64,000 bases of DNA from Achromobacter dolens (GTDB taxonomy: Bacteria > Pseudomonadota > Gammaproteobacteria > Burkholderiales > Burkholderiaceae_B). Positions 37,622-47,420 of the stretch are shown one piece after another; positions within the stretch are counted from its first letter, which is position 1, and each line of letters opens with the position of its first letter. A program made the translations under genes and the position numbers. The stretch covers positions 1 to 64,000 of the forward strand of contig NZ_CADIJW010000024.1 in assembly GCF_902859745.1 (NCBI RefSeq), read 5' to 3'. Below the pieces are notes generated by a model that saw only the letters and a list, made by a program, of their open reading frames with translations, did not search any database and was not told where the DNA came from.

Positions 37622-38405
37622 GCGACATCGAGTACTTCATCTTGTCATGCGGAAAAGTGGTGATCGTGGCCAGCAGCAGCACCCCGCCGCTGCCGTAGTA
37701 GCGGCGGGTGATGACAAAGCCCGCCGTCTGCGGTTCGACCTGGAGCTGTCTGGCGATCCCCGCCGCGATGGGCGTGGCCGAGAATTCCTGGTTGACCTCG
37801 TGGATGCGGTTGCCGAAATGATCTTCGATCAGCCGCAGCAGCGAAATGCGCGGCTGGATGTCGGCGCGCAGATCGGAATGCGCCGGATCGGCGTAGATCA
37901 GCGTGCACGCCACCGGTGTGTCCTGGTCGCCCAGCGTCTTGATGGAGTTGATGTGCAGCCACGGCTGGCCGGCTTCGGCGCCCAGGCTCTCGGCCAGCCG
38001 CTTGGTGAGCTTGATGGTGCGCACGTCCTGCACCAGCAGCGCGGCGTTGCGCGCGTACTGCAGCAGGTCGGGAAACTGCGAGATGCGTTGGGTGAAGCGG
38101 GTGCTGGCGTGGGCGGTCTCGACGCGCGTGCCGACGCCGGGTCGCCGCGACACCATGCCGGCCACCGTCAGCATGCGGATGGCCTCGCGGATGGTGTGGC
38201 GGCTGGCGCCGAATTGTTCGCACAGTTCGTGTTCGGTCGGCAGCAACGTCATGACCGGGTAGCGGCCGCTACCGATGTCGCGCGCCAACTGCTGGTAGAT
38301 GCTCTTGTAGCGTGGACCGCCAGCCTCGTCGTCCGGCCCCGTGGCCTGGCCGCGGGCCTCGCGCGCGGCGGCCGGGTCGGGCGCGCGTTCGGAGGATCGG
38401 GTCAT
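37608..38405 (-). CDS. GntR-family regulator, HutC subfamily
   Basis: A 265-residue GntR regulator. After a disordered Ala/Gly-rich N-terminus comes the winged helix (YKSIYQQLARDIGSGRYPVM, LPTEHELCEQFGASRHTIRE), then a UTRA effector domain (INSIKTLGDQDTPVACTLIY and later residues) typical of HutC-like proteins. It is divergent from module B and its probable regulator; repeated TGTACGGACA sites lie between them. HutC-type proteins usually repress catabolic genes and are released by a pathway metabolite. Confidence 0.92.
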   Translation of the reverse strand: MTRSSERAPDPAAAREARGQATGPDDEAGGPRYKSIYQQLARDIGSGRYPVMTLLPTEHELCEQFGASRHTIREAIRMLTVAGMVSRRPGVGTRVETAHASTRFTQRISQFPDLLQYARNAALLVQDVRTIKLTKRLAESLGAEAGQPWLHINSIKTLGDQDTPVACTLIYADPAHSDLRADIQPRISLLRLIEDHFGNRIHEVNQEFSATPIAAGIARQLQVEPQTAGFVITRRYYGSGGVLLLATITTFPHDKMKYSMSLNVA

Positions 38406-38435
38406 GGGGTGGCTCCTTTTCTCGTTCTATCGGGG

Positions 38436-38526
38436 TTTGTACGGACAATAACCCATTGACAGGGCCCGCCTCGCGGATCCATTATTTGTCCGGACATTCA
38501 TGTACGGACAAATTGTACGGCGGACA
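38436..38526 (+). promoter_or_regulatory. Module B promoter with GntR operator cluster
   Basis: Four copies of a TGTACGGACA-type site: 38439-38448, TGTCCGGACA (a perfect palindrome) at 38487-38496, 38501-38510, and a split form TTGTACGGCGGACA at 38513-38526. Between the first two lies a promoter pointing to module B: TTGACA at 38456-38461 and CATTAT at 38480-38485, spacing 18. Sites flanking the promoter are the arrangement expected for GntR repression. Confidence 0.75.
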
Positions 38527-38635
38527 TGAGGTCGCGGGGCAAGCGGGTCCGCATTTTTTTCTGCGGCGAGTCCATCCCCGGATTCAGGCAGCACCGGCAG
38601 TTCTTGCAGTTCTCTTCCAATAAACGGGGGTTTTC

Positions 38636-39667
38636 ATGGGCAAGGTACTCGCAGTCCTGGCGGCGGCCACAGTGGCCGTCGGTGTAAGCGCCACGGCGCA
38701 GGCGCAGCAGAAGTTGGTGGTGGCCGGCTACGGCGGCTCGTTCGAAGACATCATGCGCAAGGACATCTTCCCGCCCTTCGCCAAGCAGCACGGCGTCGAG
38801 CTGGATTACGTGGCCGGCAACTCCACCAATACGGTGGCGCGCCTGCAGGCGCAGAAAAGCAACCAGCAGATCGACGTCGCCATCATCGACGACGGTCCCA
38901 TGTACCAGGCCATCGCGCTGGGATTCTGCGCGCCCATCCAGGGCCTGCCGGCCGACGACATCTACGGCACCGCGCGCTACAAGGACGACAAGGCGGTTGC
39001 CATCGGCATCGTCGCCACCGGCATCATGTACAACAAGAAGGTCTTCGACGAGCGCAAGTGGGCCGCGCCCACCTCGTGGAAGGACCTGAAGGATCCCAAG
39101 TACAAAAAGCAATTGGTGGTGCCGCCGCTGAACAACACCTACGGCCTGCACGCGCTGGTGGAATACGCCCGGGAGGGCGGCGGCGGCGAGAAGAAGATCG
39201 ACGCCGGCTTCAAGACCTTCAAGGACGAGGTCGGCCCCAACGTGCTGGTGTACGAACCGTCGCCGGGCAAGATGACCGAGCTGTTCTCCAGTGGCCAGGC
39301 CACCATCGCCGTGTGGGGCAGTGGCCGCGTCAAGGCCTTCGCCGACACTGGCTTCCCGGTGGGCTTCGTCTATCCGCAGGAAGGCGCCTACGCGCTGCTG
39401 TCGTCGGTATGCCCGGTGGCCAAGGCCAATGCCAATCCGCTGGCGCAGGCCTTCGTCAACTACCTGGTCAGCCCGAAGGTGCAGGAGCAGTTGGCCAGCG
39501 CCTACGGCTATGGCCCGGTCAACAAGCAGGCCAAGGTGGCCGACGATCCGCGCGTGCCGCTGCCGATCGGCAAGCGCGCCGCCGACCTGATCGTGATCGA
39601 CTGGGACACGGTCAACCAGAACCGGGACGACTGGAACAAGCGCTGGACGCGTGAAATCGAGCGTTGA
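38636..39667 (+). CDS. Polyamine-type ABC substrate-binding protein (module B)
   Basis: A 343-residue periplasmic binding protein with signal peptide (VLAVLAAATVAVGVSATAQA) and mature start QKLVVAGYGGSFEDIMRKDI. It is paralogous to the module A binding protein (shared VxGxxxDxxARxQAxKxxxQIDVAIIDDG layout and KDLKDPKYKKQ), but here it is the first gene. Strong expression is expected from the operator-flanked promoter upstream. Confidence 0.9.
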   Translation: MGKVLAVLAAATVAVGVSATAQAQQKLVVAGYGGSFEDIMRKDIFPPFAKQHGVELDYVAGNSTNTVARLQAQKSNQQIDVAIIDDGPMYQAIALGFCAPIQGLPADDIYGTARYKDDKAVAIGIVATGIMYNKKVFDERKWAAPTSWKDLKDPKYKKQLVVPPLNNTYGLHALVEYAREGGGGEKKIDAGFKTFKDEVGPNVLVYEPSPGKMTELFSSGQATIAVWGSGRVKAFADTGFPVGFVYPQEGAYALLSSVCPVAKANANPLAQAFVNYLVSPKVQEQLASAYGYGPVNKQAKVADDPRVPLPIGKRAADLIVIDWDTVNQNRDDWNKRWTREIER

Positions 39668-39723
39668 CGTTTCGTACACCAGGACGCAACGGCGGCGCGG
39701 GCGCGCCGCCAGCGGGAGCATCC

Positions 39724-40775
<1,052 letters not shown>

Positions 40776-40779
<4 letters not shown>

Positions 40780-41642
40780 GCGCGCGCGCCAACCCCTGGC
40801 TGCTGAGCGCGCCGGCGCTGGCGGTGTACGCCACCTTCCTGGTGGTGCCGATGGCGCTGGTGCTGCTGATCAGCTTCTTCGACTTCCAGTTCTACGGCGG
40901 CATGCAGGTCACCTTCACCTGGAAGAACTACATCGAGATTTTCAGCGACGGCTATTACTACGAGATCTACGCCCGCACCTTCGGCGTGGCGGCGCTGGTG
41001 ACGCTGGCCTGCCTGGTGCTGGGCACGGCCGAGGCCTACGTGCTGTCGCGCATGGCCAATCCGTGGAAGGGCCTGTTCCTGATGGTGGTGCTGGGGCCGC
41101 TGCTGATCTCGGTGGTGGTGCGCACGCTGGGCTGGGCGCTGCTGTTCGGGTCCACCGGACTCATCAACAAGGCGCTCATGGGCATCGGCCTGATCGCCAC
41201 GCCGATCGACCTGATGTACAGCAACCTGGGCGTGGGCATCGCGCTCACGCATGTGCTGGTGCCGTTCATGGTGATCGCGGTGTGGGCGTCGTTGCAGCGG
41301 ATCAATCCGTCGACCGAGGCCGCCGCGCTGTCGCTGGGCGCCAGCCAGTTCACCGTGATCCGTCGCGTGATCGTGCCGCAGGTCATGCCGGGCATCCTGT
41401 CGGGGTCGATCATGGTGTTCGCGATGGCCGCCAGTTCCTTCGCCACGCCCGCCATTATTGGCGGCCGGCGCCTGAAGAACGTGGCCACCGCGGCCTACGA
41501 CGAGTTCCTGAACACACTCAACTGGCCGCTGGGCGCGGCGCTGGCGGTGGTGCTGCTGGTGGCGACCGTGGTGGTGCTGTTGTCGGCCAACCGGCTGATC
41601 GAGCGCCGCTATGGCGCGGTCTTCAATCCGTCGGGGGCCTGA
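40776..41642 (+). CDS. Polyamine-type ABC permease, PotB-like (module B)
   Basis: A 288-residue permease beginning MSARANPWLLSAPALAVYAT. The EAA loop is TEAAALSLGASQFTVIRRVI followed by PQVMPG, and GGRRLKNVATAAYDEFLNTL matches the module A PotB-like protein. About six membrane helices. ATGA overlap with the ATPase gene upstream; the next permease begins one base after its stop. Confidence 0.9.
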
Positions 41643-41643
41643 C

Positions 41644-42444
41644 ATGAACTTCCGCAACGGTCCCATCGGCCTGCTGTTCCATACGCTTTTCATCCTGTTC
41701 ATCCTGGCGCCCATCGTGATGGTGTGCGCGGTGGCGTTCACGTCCGAAGGCTTCATTTCGCTGCCCAGCGGGGGGCTGTCGCTGCGCTGGTTCCGCGCCA
41801 TTCTCGACAACCCGCGCTTCATCGAGGCGTTCTGGTTCAGCCTGGGGCTGGGCACGCTGTCGGCCACGCTGGCGATCGCGCTGGCGGTGCCGAGCGCGCT
41901 GGCGCTGTCGCGCAACCGCTTCCGCGGCCGCGAGGCGCTGGTGGCGTTCTTCCTGTCGCCGCTGATGATTCCGCACGTGGTGCTGGGGCTGGCCTTCCTG
42001 AAGTTCTTCACCACGGTGGACCTGGCCGGCACCTACGTGGGGCTGGTGGTGGCGCACGTGATCCTGGTGATGCCCTATGCGCTGCGGCTGGTGCTGGCCT
42101 CGGCCACCGGCATCGATCCGGCGCTGGAGCGCGCGGCGCAGTCGTTGGGCGCCTCACATTGGACGGCATTCCGGCGCGTGGTGCTGCCGTTGCTGCTGCC
42201 GGGCGTGGTCAGCGGCTGGGTGATCGCCTTCATCACCAGCTTCGACGAGTTGACCATGTCGATCTTCATCGCCTCGCCGTCCACCACCACGCTGCCGGTG
42301 CGCATCTTCCTGCACATCGAGGACACCATCGACCCGCTGGTGACGGCGGTGTCGGCCGTGCTGATCTATGTGACCATCATCGCCATCTTCATCCTGGACC
42401 GCCTGGTCGGCCTGGAAAAGCTGTTTGTCGGAAAGGGACGCTAA
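41644..42444 (+). CDS. Polyamine-type ABC permease, PotC-like (module B)
   Basis: A 266-residue permease starting MNFRNGPIGLLFHTLFILFI, with EAA loop LERAAQSLGASHWTAFRRVV and FDELTMSIFIASPSTTTLPV. It completes the module B importer. Its stop codon overlaps the start of the first oxidase gene (TAATG), tying uptake and oxidation together. Confidence 0.9.
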   Translation: MNFRNGPIGLLFHTLFILFILAPIVMVCAVAFTSEGFISLPSGGLSLRWFRAILDNPRFIEAFWFSLGLGTLSATLAIALAVPSALALSRNRFRGREALVAFFLSPLMIPHVVLGLAFLKFFTTVDLAGTYVGLVVAHVILVMPYALRLVLASATGIDPALERAAQSLGASHWTAFRRVVLPLLLPGVVSGWVIAFITSFDELTMSIFIASPSTTTLPVRIFLHIEDTIDPLVTAVSAVLIYVTIIAIFILDRLVGLEKLFVGKGR

Positions 42445-43601
42445 TGACGGAAGAAATACAACAGGCGCCGCGCGCGCCGGCGCATCGCGGCGTCTACGAC
42501 GCCGTGGTGATCGGCGGCGGCCTGGTCGGCTCGGCCGTGGCCTACGGGCTGCGGCGCGAACTGGACCACGTCGCGGTATTGGACGAAGGCGACGTGGCCT
42601 ATCGCGCCTCGCGCGGCAACTTCGGGCTGGTCTGGGTGCAGAGCAAGGGCATGGGCCTGCCGCGCTACGGCGTGTGGACCATGACCTCGGCCGGCGCCTG
42701 GCCGCAACTGGCGGCCGAGCTGCGGGAGCAGACCGGCGTGGACGTGCACCTGGAGCAGCGCGGCGGCCTGCACGCGTTGTTGAGCGACGAGGAAATGGAA
42801 GCGCGCGCCAACTTCATGCGCACGCTGCTGGCGCAGCCCGGCATGGCGCAGTACGACTGGAAAATGCTGGACCGCCACGAGCTTGCCGACATGGTGCCCG
42901 GCATCGGCCCCGAGGTGCGCGGCGCCACCTGGACGCCGGTCGACGGCATCGCCAATCCGCTCAAGCTGCTGCGGGCCCTGCACATGAGTTTTGCACAGCG
43001 GGCTGTGGATTACCTGCCGCGCTGCCCGGCGCAGCAGATCCGCCAGCGCGATGGCGTGTTCGAGGTGACCACGCCCACCGGCACGGTGCGGGCGCGCAAG
43101 CTGGTGCTGGCCAGTGGACTGTCGAACAAGGCGCTGGGCGAACAGGTCGGCCTGACGGTGCCGGTGCGGCCGCAGCGCGGCCAGATCGTGGTGCTGGAGC
43201 GCACCCGACGCCTGCTGGAAACGCCACTGTCCACGCTGCGCCAGACCGACGAAGGCACCTGGCTGATCGGCGATTCGCAGGAAGAGGCCGGCTATGTGGA
43301 CAACCAGGTGGGCCTGCCGATCCTGGGCACGCTGGCCGACCGCGCCGTGCGCACCCTGCCCGCCCTGCGCGAGGTGCGGGTGGTGCGTAGCTGGGCCGCG
43401 CTGCGGGTGATGTCCAAGGACGGTTTCCCCATCTATCAACAATCCGAGACGTGCCCTGGCGCCTTCGTCGCCACCTGTCACAGCGGCGTCACCCTGGCGG
43501 CCGCGCACGCGCTCAAACTGGCGCCCATGATCGCCGCCGGCCAGTTGGCCGACGACATGGCGCCCTTCTCGACCCGGAGGTTTCATGTTCAAGAGGCTTG
43601 A
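42444..43601 (+). CDS. DadA-like FAD oxidoreductase, first copy (module B)
   Basis: A 385-residue DAO-fold flavoprotein. FAD motif VVIGGGLVGSAVAYGL follows a short N-terminus; the active-site-like SRGNFGLVWVQSKGMGLP is shared with HcnC/opine-oxidase B proteins. It overlaps the [2Fe-2S] gene by 17 bases. Module B has two DadA-like subunits, this one and the one at 45342, whereas module A has one. Confidence 0.9.
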   Translation: MTEEIQQAPRAPAHRGVYDAVVIGGGLVGSAVAYGLRRELDHVAVLDEGDVAYRASRGNFGLVWVQSKGMGLPRYGVWTMTSAGAWPQLAAELREQTGVDVHLEQRGGLHALLSDEEMEARANFMRTLLAQPGMAQYDWKMLDRHELADMVPGIGPEVRGATWTPVDGIANPLKLLRALHMSFAQRAVDYLPRCPAQQIRQRDGVFEVTTPTGTVRARKLVLASGLSNKALGEQVGLTVPVRPQRGQIVVLERTRRLLETPLSTLRQTDEGTWLIGDSQEEAGYVDNQVGLPILGTLADRAVRTLPALREVRVVRSWAALRVMSKDGFPIYQQSETCPGAFVATCHSGVTLAAAHALKLAPMIAAGQLADDMAPFSTRRFHVQEA

Positions 43602-43893
43602 CGAGGCGCAGCGCCAGGCGCAGGGCGCGCCGGTGCGGGTGACGGTGAATGGCGCCGAACTGCAGTGCCGCGCCGGCGACAGCGTGGCCGCGGCATTGTT
43701 CGCCGGCGGCATGCAGGCCTGTCGCGACACCGCGGTGGGTGAGGTGCCGCGCGGCCCCTATTGCATGATGGGCGTGTGCTACGACTGCCTGGTCACGATC
43801 GATGGCCAGGCCAACCAGCAGGGCTGCATGACGGCCGTGCGTGACGGCATGAAGATCGAGCGCCAGCTTGGCGCGCGCAAGGTGCAGGCATGA
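43585..43893 (+). CDS. [2Fe-2S] small subunit of flavoprotein oxidase (module B)
   Basis: A 102-residue ferredoxin-like subunit with Cys60, Cys65, Cys68 and Cys81 (CMMGVCYDC...C), the same centre as the module A protein. GGAGG lies before the ATG, inside the preceding gene. It overlaps the FAD/BFD subunit gene by four bases. Confidence 0.88.
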   Translation: MFKRLDEAQRQAQGAPVRVTVNGAELQCRAGDSVAAALFAGGMQACRDTAVGEVPRGPYCMMGVCYDCLVTIDGQANQQGCMTAVRDGMKIERQLGARKVQA

Positions 43894-45332
43894 TCGAGAC
43901 GACGCAATGCGATTTGCTGGTGGTGGGCGCCGGCCCCGCCGGATTGGCAGCCGCCACCACGGCCGCGCGGCTGGGCGTGGACACGGTGCTGCTGGACGAA
44001 CAGGCGGCGCCGGGCGGACAGATCTACCGCGCCATCACAACCACGCCGGTCACCGACCGCGCGGTGCTGGGACCGGATTACTGGCACGGCGCCTCCCTGG
44101 TCGAGCCGTTCCGGCAGTCGGGCGCGCGTTATGTGCCGGGCGCGACCGTGTGGGCGGTGGCCGAGCGCACCGCGCCCGAACCGCAGCGCGGTTTCGAGGT
44201 GGCGTATTCGGTGGCGGGCGAGGCGCGCATCCTGCATGCGCGGCGCCTGCTGCTGGCCACCGGCGCGCAGGAACGGCCGTTCCCGATTCCGGGCTGGACG
44301 CTGCCCGGCGTCATCACCGCCGGCGCGGCGCAGATCCTGCTGAAGTCCGCCGGCGTGGTGCCGGCCGACCGTACCGTGCTGGCCGGCTGCGGCCCGCTGC
44401 TGTACCTGGTGGCCTGGCAATACCTGAACGCCGGCGTCAAGGTCGACGCGCTGCTCGAAACCACGCCGCCGGGCCGCCTGCGTCAGGCCTTGCCAAAGGT
44501 GTGGGACTTCCTGCGCTCGCCCTATCTGGGCAAGGGGCTGTCGCTGCTGCGCGCCGTCAAGGCGGCAATACCCATCATCAAGGGCGTGACGGCGCTGGAA
44601 GCGTTGGGGCAGGACAAGCTGGAAAGCCTGCGCTACACCGCCGGCGGCATCACCAAGACGCTGCCGGTGCAACAGTTGATGCTGCATCAGGGCGTGGTGC
44701 CCAACGTCAACCTGTCGCGCGCCATCGGCGCCGAGCATCGCTGGAACGCGGCGCTCGATTGCTGGGAACCGGACGTGGATGACTGGGGCCTGACCTCGGT
44801 GGACGGCGTCGGCATGGCGGGCGACGGCGCCGGCATCGCGGGCGCGTTGGCCGCCGAACAGCGCGGCCGGCTGGCGGCATTGCAGGCCGCGCATCTGCTG
44901 GGCCGCATCGACGCGGCGCGGCGCGACAGCGAGGCCGCCGCGCCCCGCGCCGCGCTGGCGCGGGCGGTGCGCGGACGCGATTTCTTCGATGCCTTGTACA
45001 AGGTGCCCGAGGCTTTCCGCCGCCCCACCGGCGACACGATTGTCTGCCGCTGCGAGGAAGTGACGGCGGCGCAGGTGCGCGACACCGTCAAGCTCGGCTG
45101 CAGCGGCCCGAACCAGATGAAGGCCTTCCTGCGCTGCGGCATGGGCCCGTGCCAGGGCCGCTTCTGCGGCCTGACGGTGTCGGAGATCATCGCCGAGGAA
45201 CGCGGCGTGCCGGTGCCCGAGGTCGGCTACTACCGCCTGCGCTTCCCGACCAAGCCGTTGACGCTGGGCGAGCTGGCCTCGCTGCCGCAGACCGACGAAT
45301 CGCGCCAGGCGGTGGTGCGGCTGAAGAAATAG
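43890..45332 (+). CDS. FAD/NAD(P)-type oxidase subunit with BFD iron-sulfur tail (module B)
   Basis: A 480-residue HcnB/opine-oxidase-A-like flavoprotein. FAD motif VVGAGPAGLA (11-20), second nucleotide site GCGP (167-169 region), VGMAGDGAGIAGAL (307-320), and a C-terminal BFD domain with Cys386, Cys388, Cys421 and Cys426 (CRCEE...CQGRFC). Paralogue of the module A subunit at 25950. The downstream DadA-like gene starts nine bases after its stop, with AGGAG between. Confidence 0.9.
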   Translation: MIETTQCDLLVVGAGPAGLAAATTAARLGVDTVLLDEQAAPGGQIYRAITTTPVTDRAVLGPDYWHGASLVEPFRQSGARYVPGATVWAVAERTAPEPQRGFEVAYSVAGEARILHARRLLLATGAQERPFPIPGWTLPGVITAGAAQILLKSAGVVPADRTVLAGCGPLLYLVAWQYLNAGVKVDALLETTPPGRLRQALPKVWDFLRSPYLGKGLSLLRAVKAAIPIIKGVTALEALGQDKLESLRYTAGGITKTLPVQQLMLHQGVVPNVNLSRAIGAEHRWNAALDCWEPDVDDWGLTSVDGVGMAGDGAGIAGALAAEQRGRLAALQAAHLLGRIDAARRDSEAAAPRAALARAVRGRDFFDALYKVPEAFRRPTGDTIVCRCEEVTAAQVRDTVKLGCSGPNQMKAFLRCGMGPCQGRFCGLTVSEIIAEERGVPVPEVGYYRLRFPTKPLTLGELASLPQTDESRQAVVRLKK

Positions 45333-45341
45333 GAGCCCGCC

Positions 45342-46505
45342 ATGACGGACGCTTCGCGCTCGGCCGCCGTCATCATCATCGGCGGCGGCCTGCACGGCAG
45401 TTCGGCGGCGCTGCACCTGGCGCGCGCCGGCGTGCCGGCGCTGGTGATCGAAAAGAACTACGTCGGCCGCCACGCCTCGGGCGTGAACGCCGGGGGCGTG
45501 CGCACCCTGGCGCGGCACCTGGCCGAAGTGCCGCTGGCGCTGGCCTCGCGCGAGCTCTGGTATCGCATTGGCGAGCTGGTCGATGACGATTGCGGTTTCG
45601 AACAGCATGGGCAGGTGCGCGTGGCCGAGAACGAGGCCGACGCGGCGGCGCTGCGCGCGCGCCTGGCGACCATGCAACAGCATGGCTACACGCATGAACA
45701 ATGGATCGACCGTGACGAATTGCTGGCGATGATTCCCGCGCTGACGCCCACGGTGCAAGGCGGCCTGATCGCGCGCGAGGACGCCGCCGCCGATCCCTAC
45801 CGCACCACGCTGGCGTTCCGCCGCAAGGCCGCCAGCCTGGGGGCGCGCTTCGTGGAAGGCGTGCGCGTGCTGCGCACCGTGCATGAGCATGGGCAATGGC
45901 GGGTCGAAACCGACGCCGGCGTCTACACCGCGCCGCAGGTGCTCAACTGCGCCGGCGCCTGGGCGGACCGCATCGCCGCCGAATGGGGCGAGCCGGTGCC
46001 GCTAATCGCAATCAGCCCGATGATGCTGGTGACGCTGCGCATGGATCATTTCCTGGATGCGGTGGTGCTGGGCACCGGCCGGCCGCTGTCGTTCAAGCAG
46101 CGCGCCAACGGCACCGTGCTGATCGGCGGTGGCCGCCGCGCCTGGGTCGATCGCGACGCGGAATGGACCGAGCTGGACTTCCGTTCACTGGCCGAGGGCG
46201 CGCGCACCGTCTGCGACCTGTTTCCGCACATGCGGCAAGCGGTCGTGAACCGCGGCTGGGCCGGCATCGAGGCCGCCATGCCCGACGAGATCCCGGTGAT
46301 CGGGCGCAGCCAGCGTTACGACAGCGCCTTCCACGCCTTCGGCTTCTCGGCCCACGGCTTCGAGTTGGGCCCGATCGTCGGCCGTATCATGGCCGATCTG
46401 ATCACCACTGGCGTGACCGATCTACCGATCGCGCCGTTCGCCATCGATCGTTTCGCCGGCGCCGCGGGCGCGCCGGCATCCACTTCAAAGGAGCAGCACT
46501 CATGA
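45342..46505 (+). CDS. DadA-like FAD oxidoreductase, second copy (module B)
   Basis: A 387-residue DAO-fold flavoprotein with FAD motif IIIGGGLHGSSAALHLARAG and the ASGVNAGGVRTLARH segment that parallels ASGVNYGGVRRQGRG of the module A subunit, so this copy, not the one at 42444, is the direct counterpart of the module A protein. It overlaps the RidA gene by four bases. Confidence 0.9.
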   Translation: MTDASRSAAVIIIGGGLHGSSAALHLARAGVPALVIEKNYVGRHASGVNAGGVRTLARHLAEVPLALASRELWYRIGELVDDDCGFEQHGQVRVAENEADAAALRARLATMQQHGYTHEQWIDRDELLAMIPALTPTVQGGLIAREDAAADPYRTTLAFRRKAASLGARFVEGVRVLRTVHEHGQWRVETDAGVYTAPQVLNCAGAWADRIAAEWGEPVPLIAISPMMLVTLRMDHFLDAVVLGTGRPLSFKQRANGTVLIGGGRRAWVDRDAEWTELDFRSLAEGARTVCDLFPHMRQAVVNRGWAGIEAAMPDEIPVIGRSQRYDSAFHAFGFSAHGFELGPIVGRIMADLITTGVTDLPIAPFAIDRFAGAAGAPASTSKEQHS

Positions 46506-46888
46506 ATGACATCGTGCGCAAGGATTCCAACGAGCGCCTGAGCCGCATCGTGATTCACGGCAACACCGTGTACGTCGCGGGCGTGACCTCGTCGGCCGAA
46601 GGCGGCATCGCCGCGCAGACGCGCGACGTGCTGGCCAAGATCGACGGCTATCTGGCGCGGGCCGATTCGGACAAGACCCGGCTGCTGTCGGTGCAGATCT
46701 GGCTCCAGGACATCGAGCGCGATTTCGCCGGCATGAACGCGGTGTGGGCCGAGTGGGCCCCGGCCAATGCGCTGCCGACGCGCGCGACCTGCGAGGCCAA
46801 GCTGGCCTCGCCCGATCTGCTGGTCGAGATCATCGTCACGGCCGCGAAGCGGCCGGGATACGTCGGCGGGCCGGCGTCGGAAGCCTGA
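46502..46888 (+). CDS. RidA-family imine/enamine deaminase (module B)
   Basis: A 128-residue RidA/YjgF-family protein. Arg94 (PTRATCEA) and Glu109 (LLVEIIVTA) occupy the positions of the catalytic Arg/Glu pair, with the usual 15-residue spacing, and VAGVTSSAEGGIAAQTRDVL is the N-terminal family motif. RidA hydrolyses reactive imines. Placed directly after an amine-oxidising flavoprotein, it most likely speeds hydrolysis of the imine product. GGAGCAG precedes the start. Confidence 0.9.
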   Translation: MNDIVRKDSNERLSRIVIHGNTVYVAGVTSSAEGGIAAQTRDVLAKIDGYLARADSDKTRLLSVQIWLQDIERDFAGMNAVWAEWAPANALPTRATCEAKLASPDLLVEIIVTAAKRPGYVGGPASEA

Positions 46889-46899
46889 CCGGCCACAAC

Positions 46900-46927
46900 G
46901 ATCCGGCAGCGTGCTGCCGGATCTTTC
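46900..46927 (+). terminator. Rho-independent terminator after module B
   Basis: A 10-bp stem GATCCGGCAG / CTGCCGGATC with a CGTG loop, followed by TTTC, 11 bases after the RidA stop codon. It marks the end of the module B operon. Confidence 0.75.
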
Positions 46928-47189
46928 GAGTGGCCTCCCGTCGCGACCCTGACAGCGGCGGGTGAAGGCGAGGTCCGGCCTCGGACACGCCTTATTTCGT
47001 TACTCCGCGATGCATTTTCCCGGTATTGCGCTTCCTCGCTGTTGATAATCGGCGCGTTGACAAGGAAGTGCTTTGGATGGGCCGGCAAGTCCGGCCCTCG
47101 GGAATTCGTAGCGTGCCAGCCGGTCAGGTTTTCATCCGCAATATCGAGCCCTCTTGCCGCGGCCATCATGGTGCGCGGCGAGGCTGGCG
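46928..47189. other. Unassigned intergenic stretch before the secretion-gene remnants
   Basis: No gene, RNA or repeat could be recognised. TTGACA at 47056 could be a -35 box but I see no matching -10. Together with the following remnant it forms a stretch of more than 500 bases without an intact gene. Confidence 0.4.
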
Positions 47190-47363
47190 GCGTCACAAGC
47201 GGGCCGCCGCGCACAGCGCCGCCAGCCTGACGCTGTGCCCTGGGTTCGCCGCCGCCGCGCGCCCGGCCCTGAACTGGGCGACTCCGACATCATCATCATC
47301 AAGCCCGGCACGGGCAAGCGCTGGCGCGCCTATGTGGGCGGGGACGACGCCGGAACCCCGCCG
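47190..47363 (+). pseudogene. Remnant of a two-partner-secretion outer-membrane transporter (FhaC/ShlB-like)
   Basis: A short decayed fragment. The peptide ELGDSDIIIIKPGTGKRWRA followed by YVGGDDAGTPP (47271-47363) fits the junction of the POTRA and barrel regions of TpsB proteins, where SD(I/L)-x-I...WR...DD(S/A)GT is typical. An upstream piece AASLTLCPG in another frame could be the preceding segment, separated by a frameshift. It sits immediately upstream of the TpsA-like remnant, the normal order for such loci. The match is short, so the call is tentative. Confidence 0.4.
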
Positions 47364-47420
47364 CCTTGCGTTGTCGAGACATTCACAACGCCAGCCCATC
47401 CTCGGTTCAACCGAGTACGC

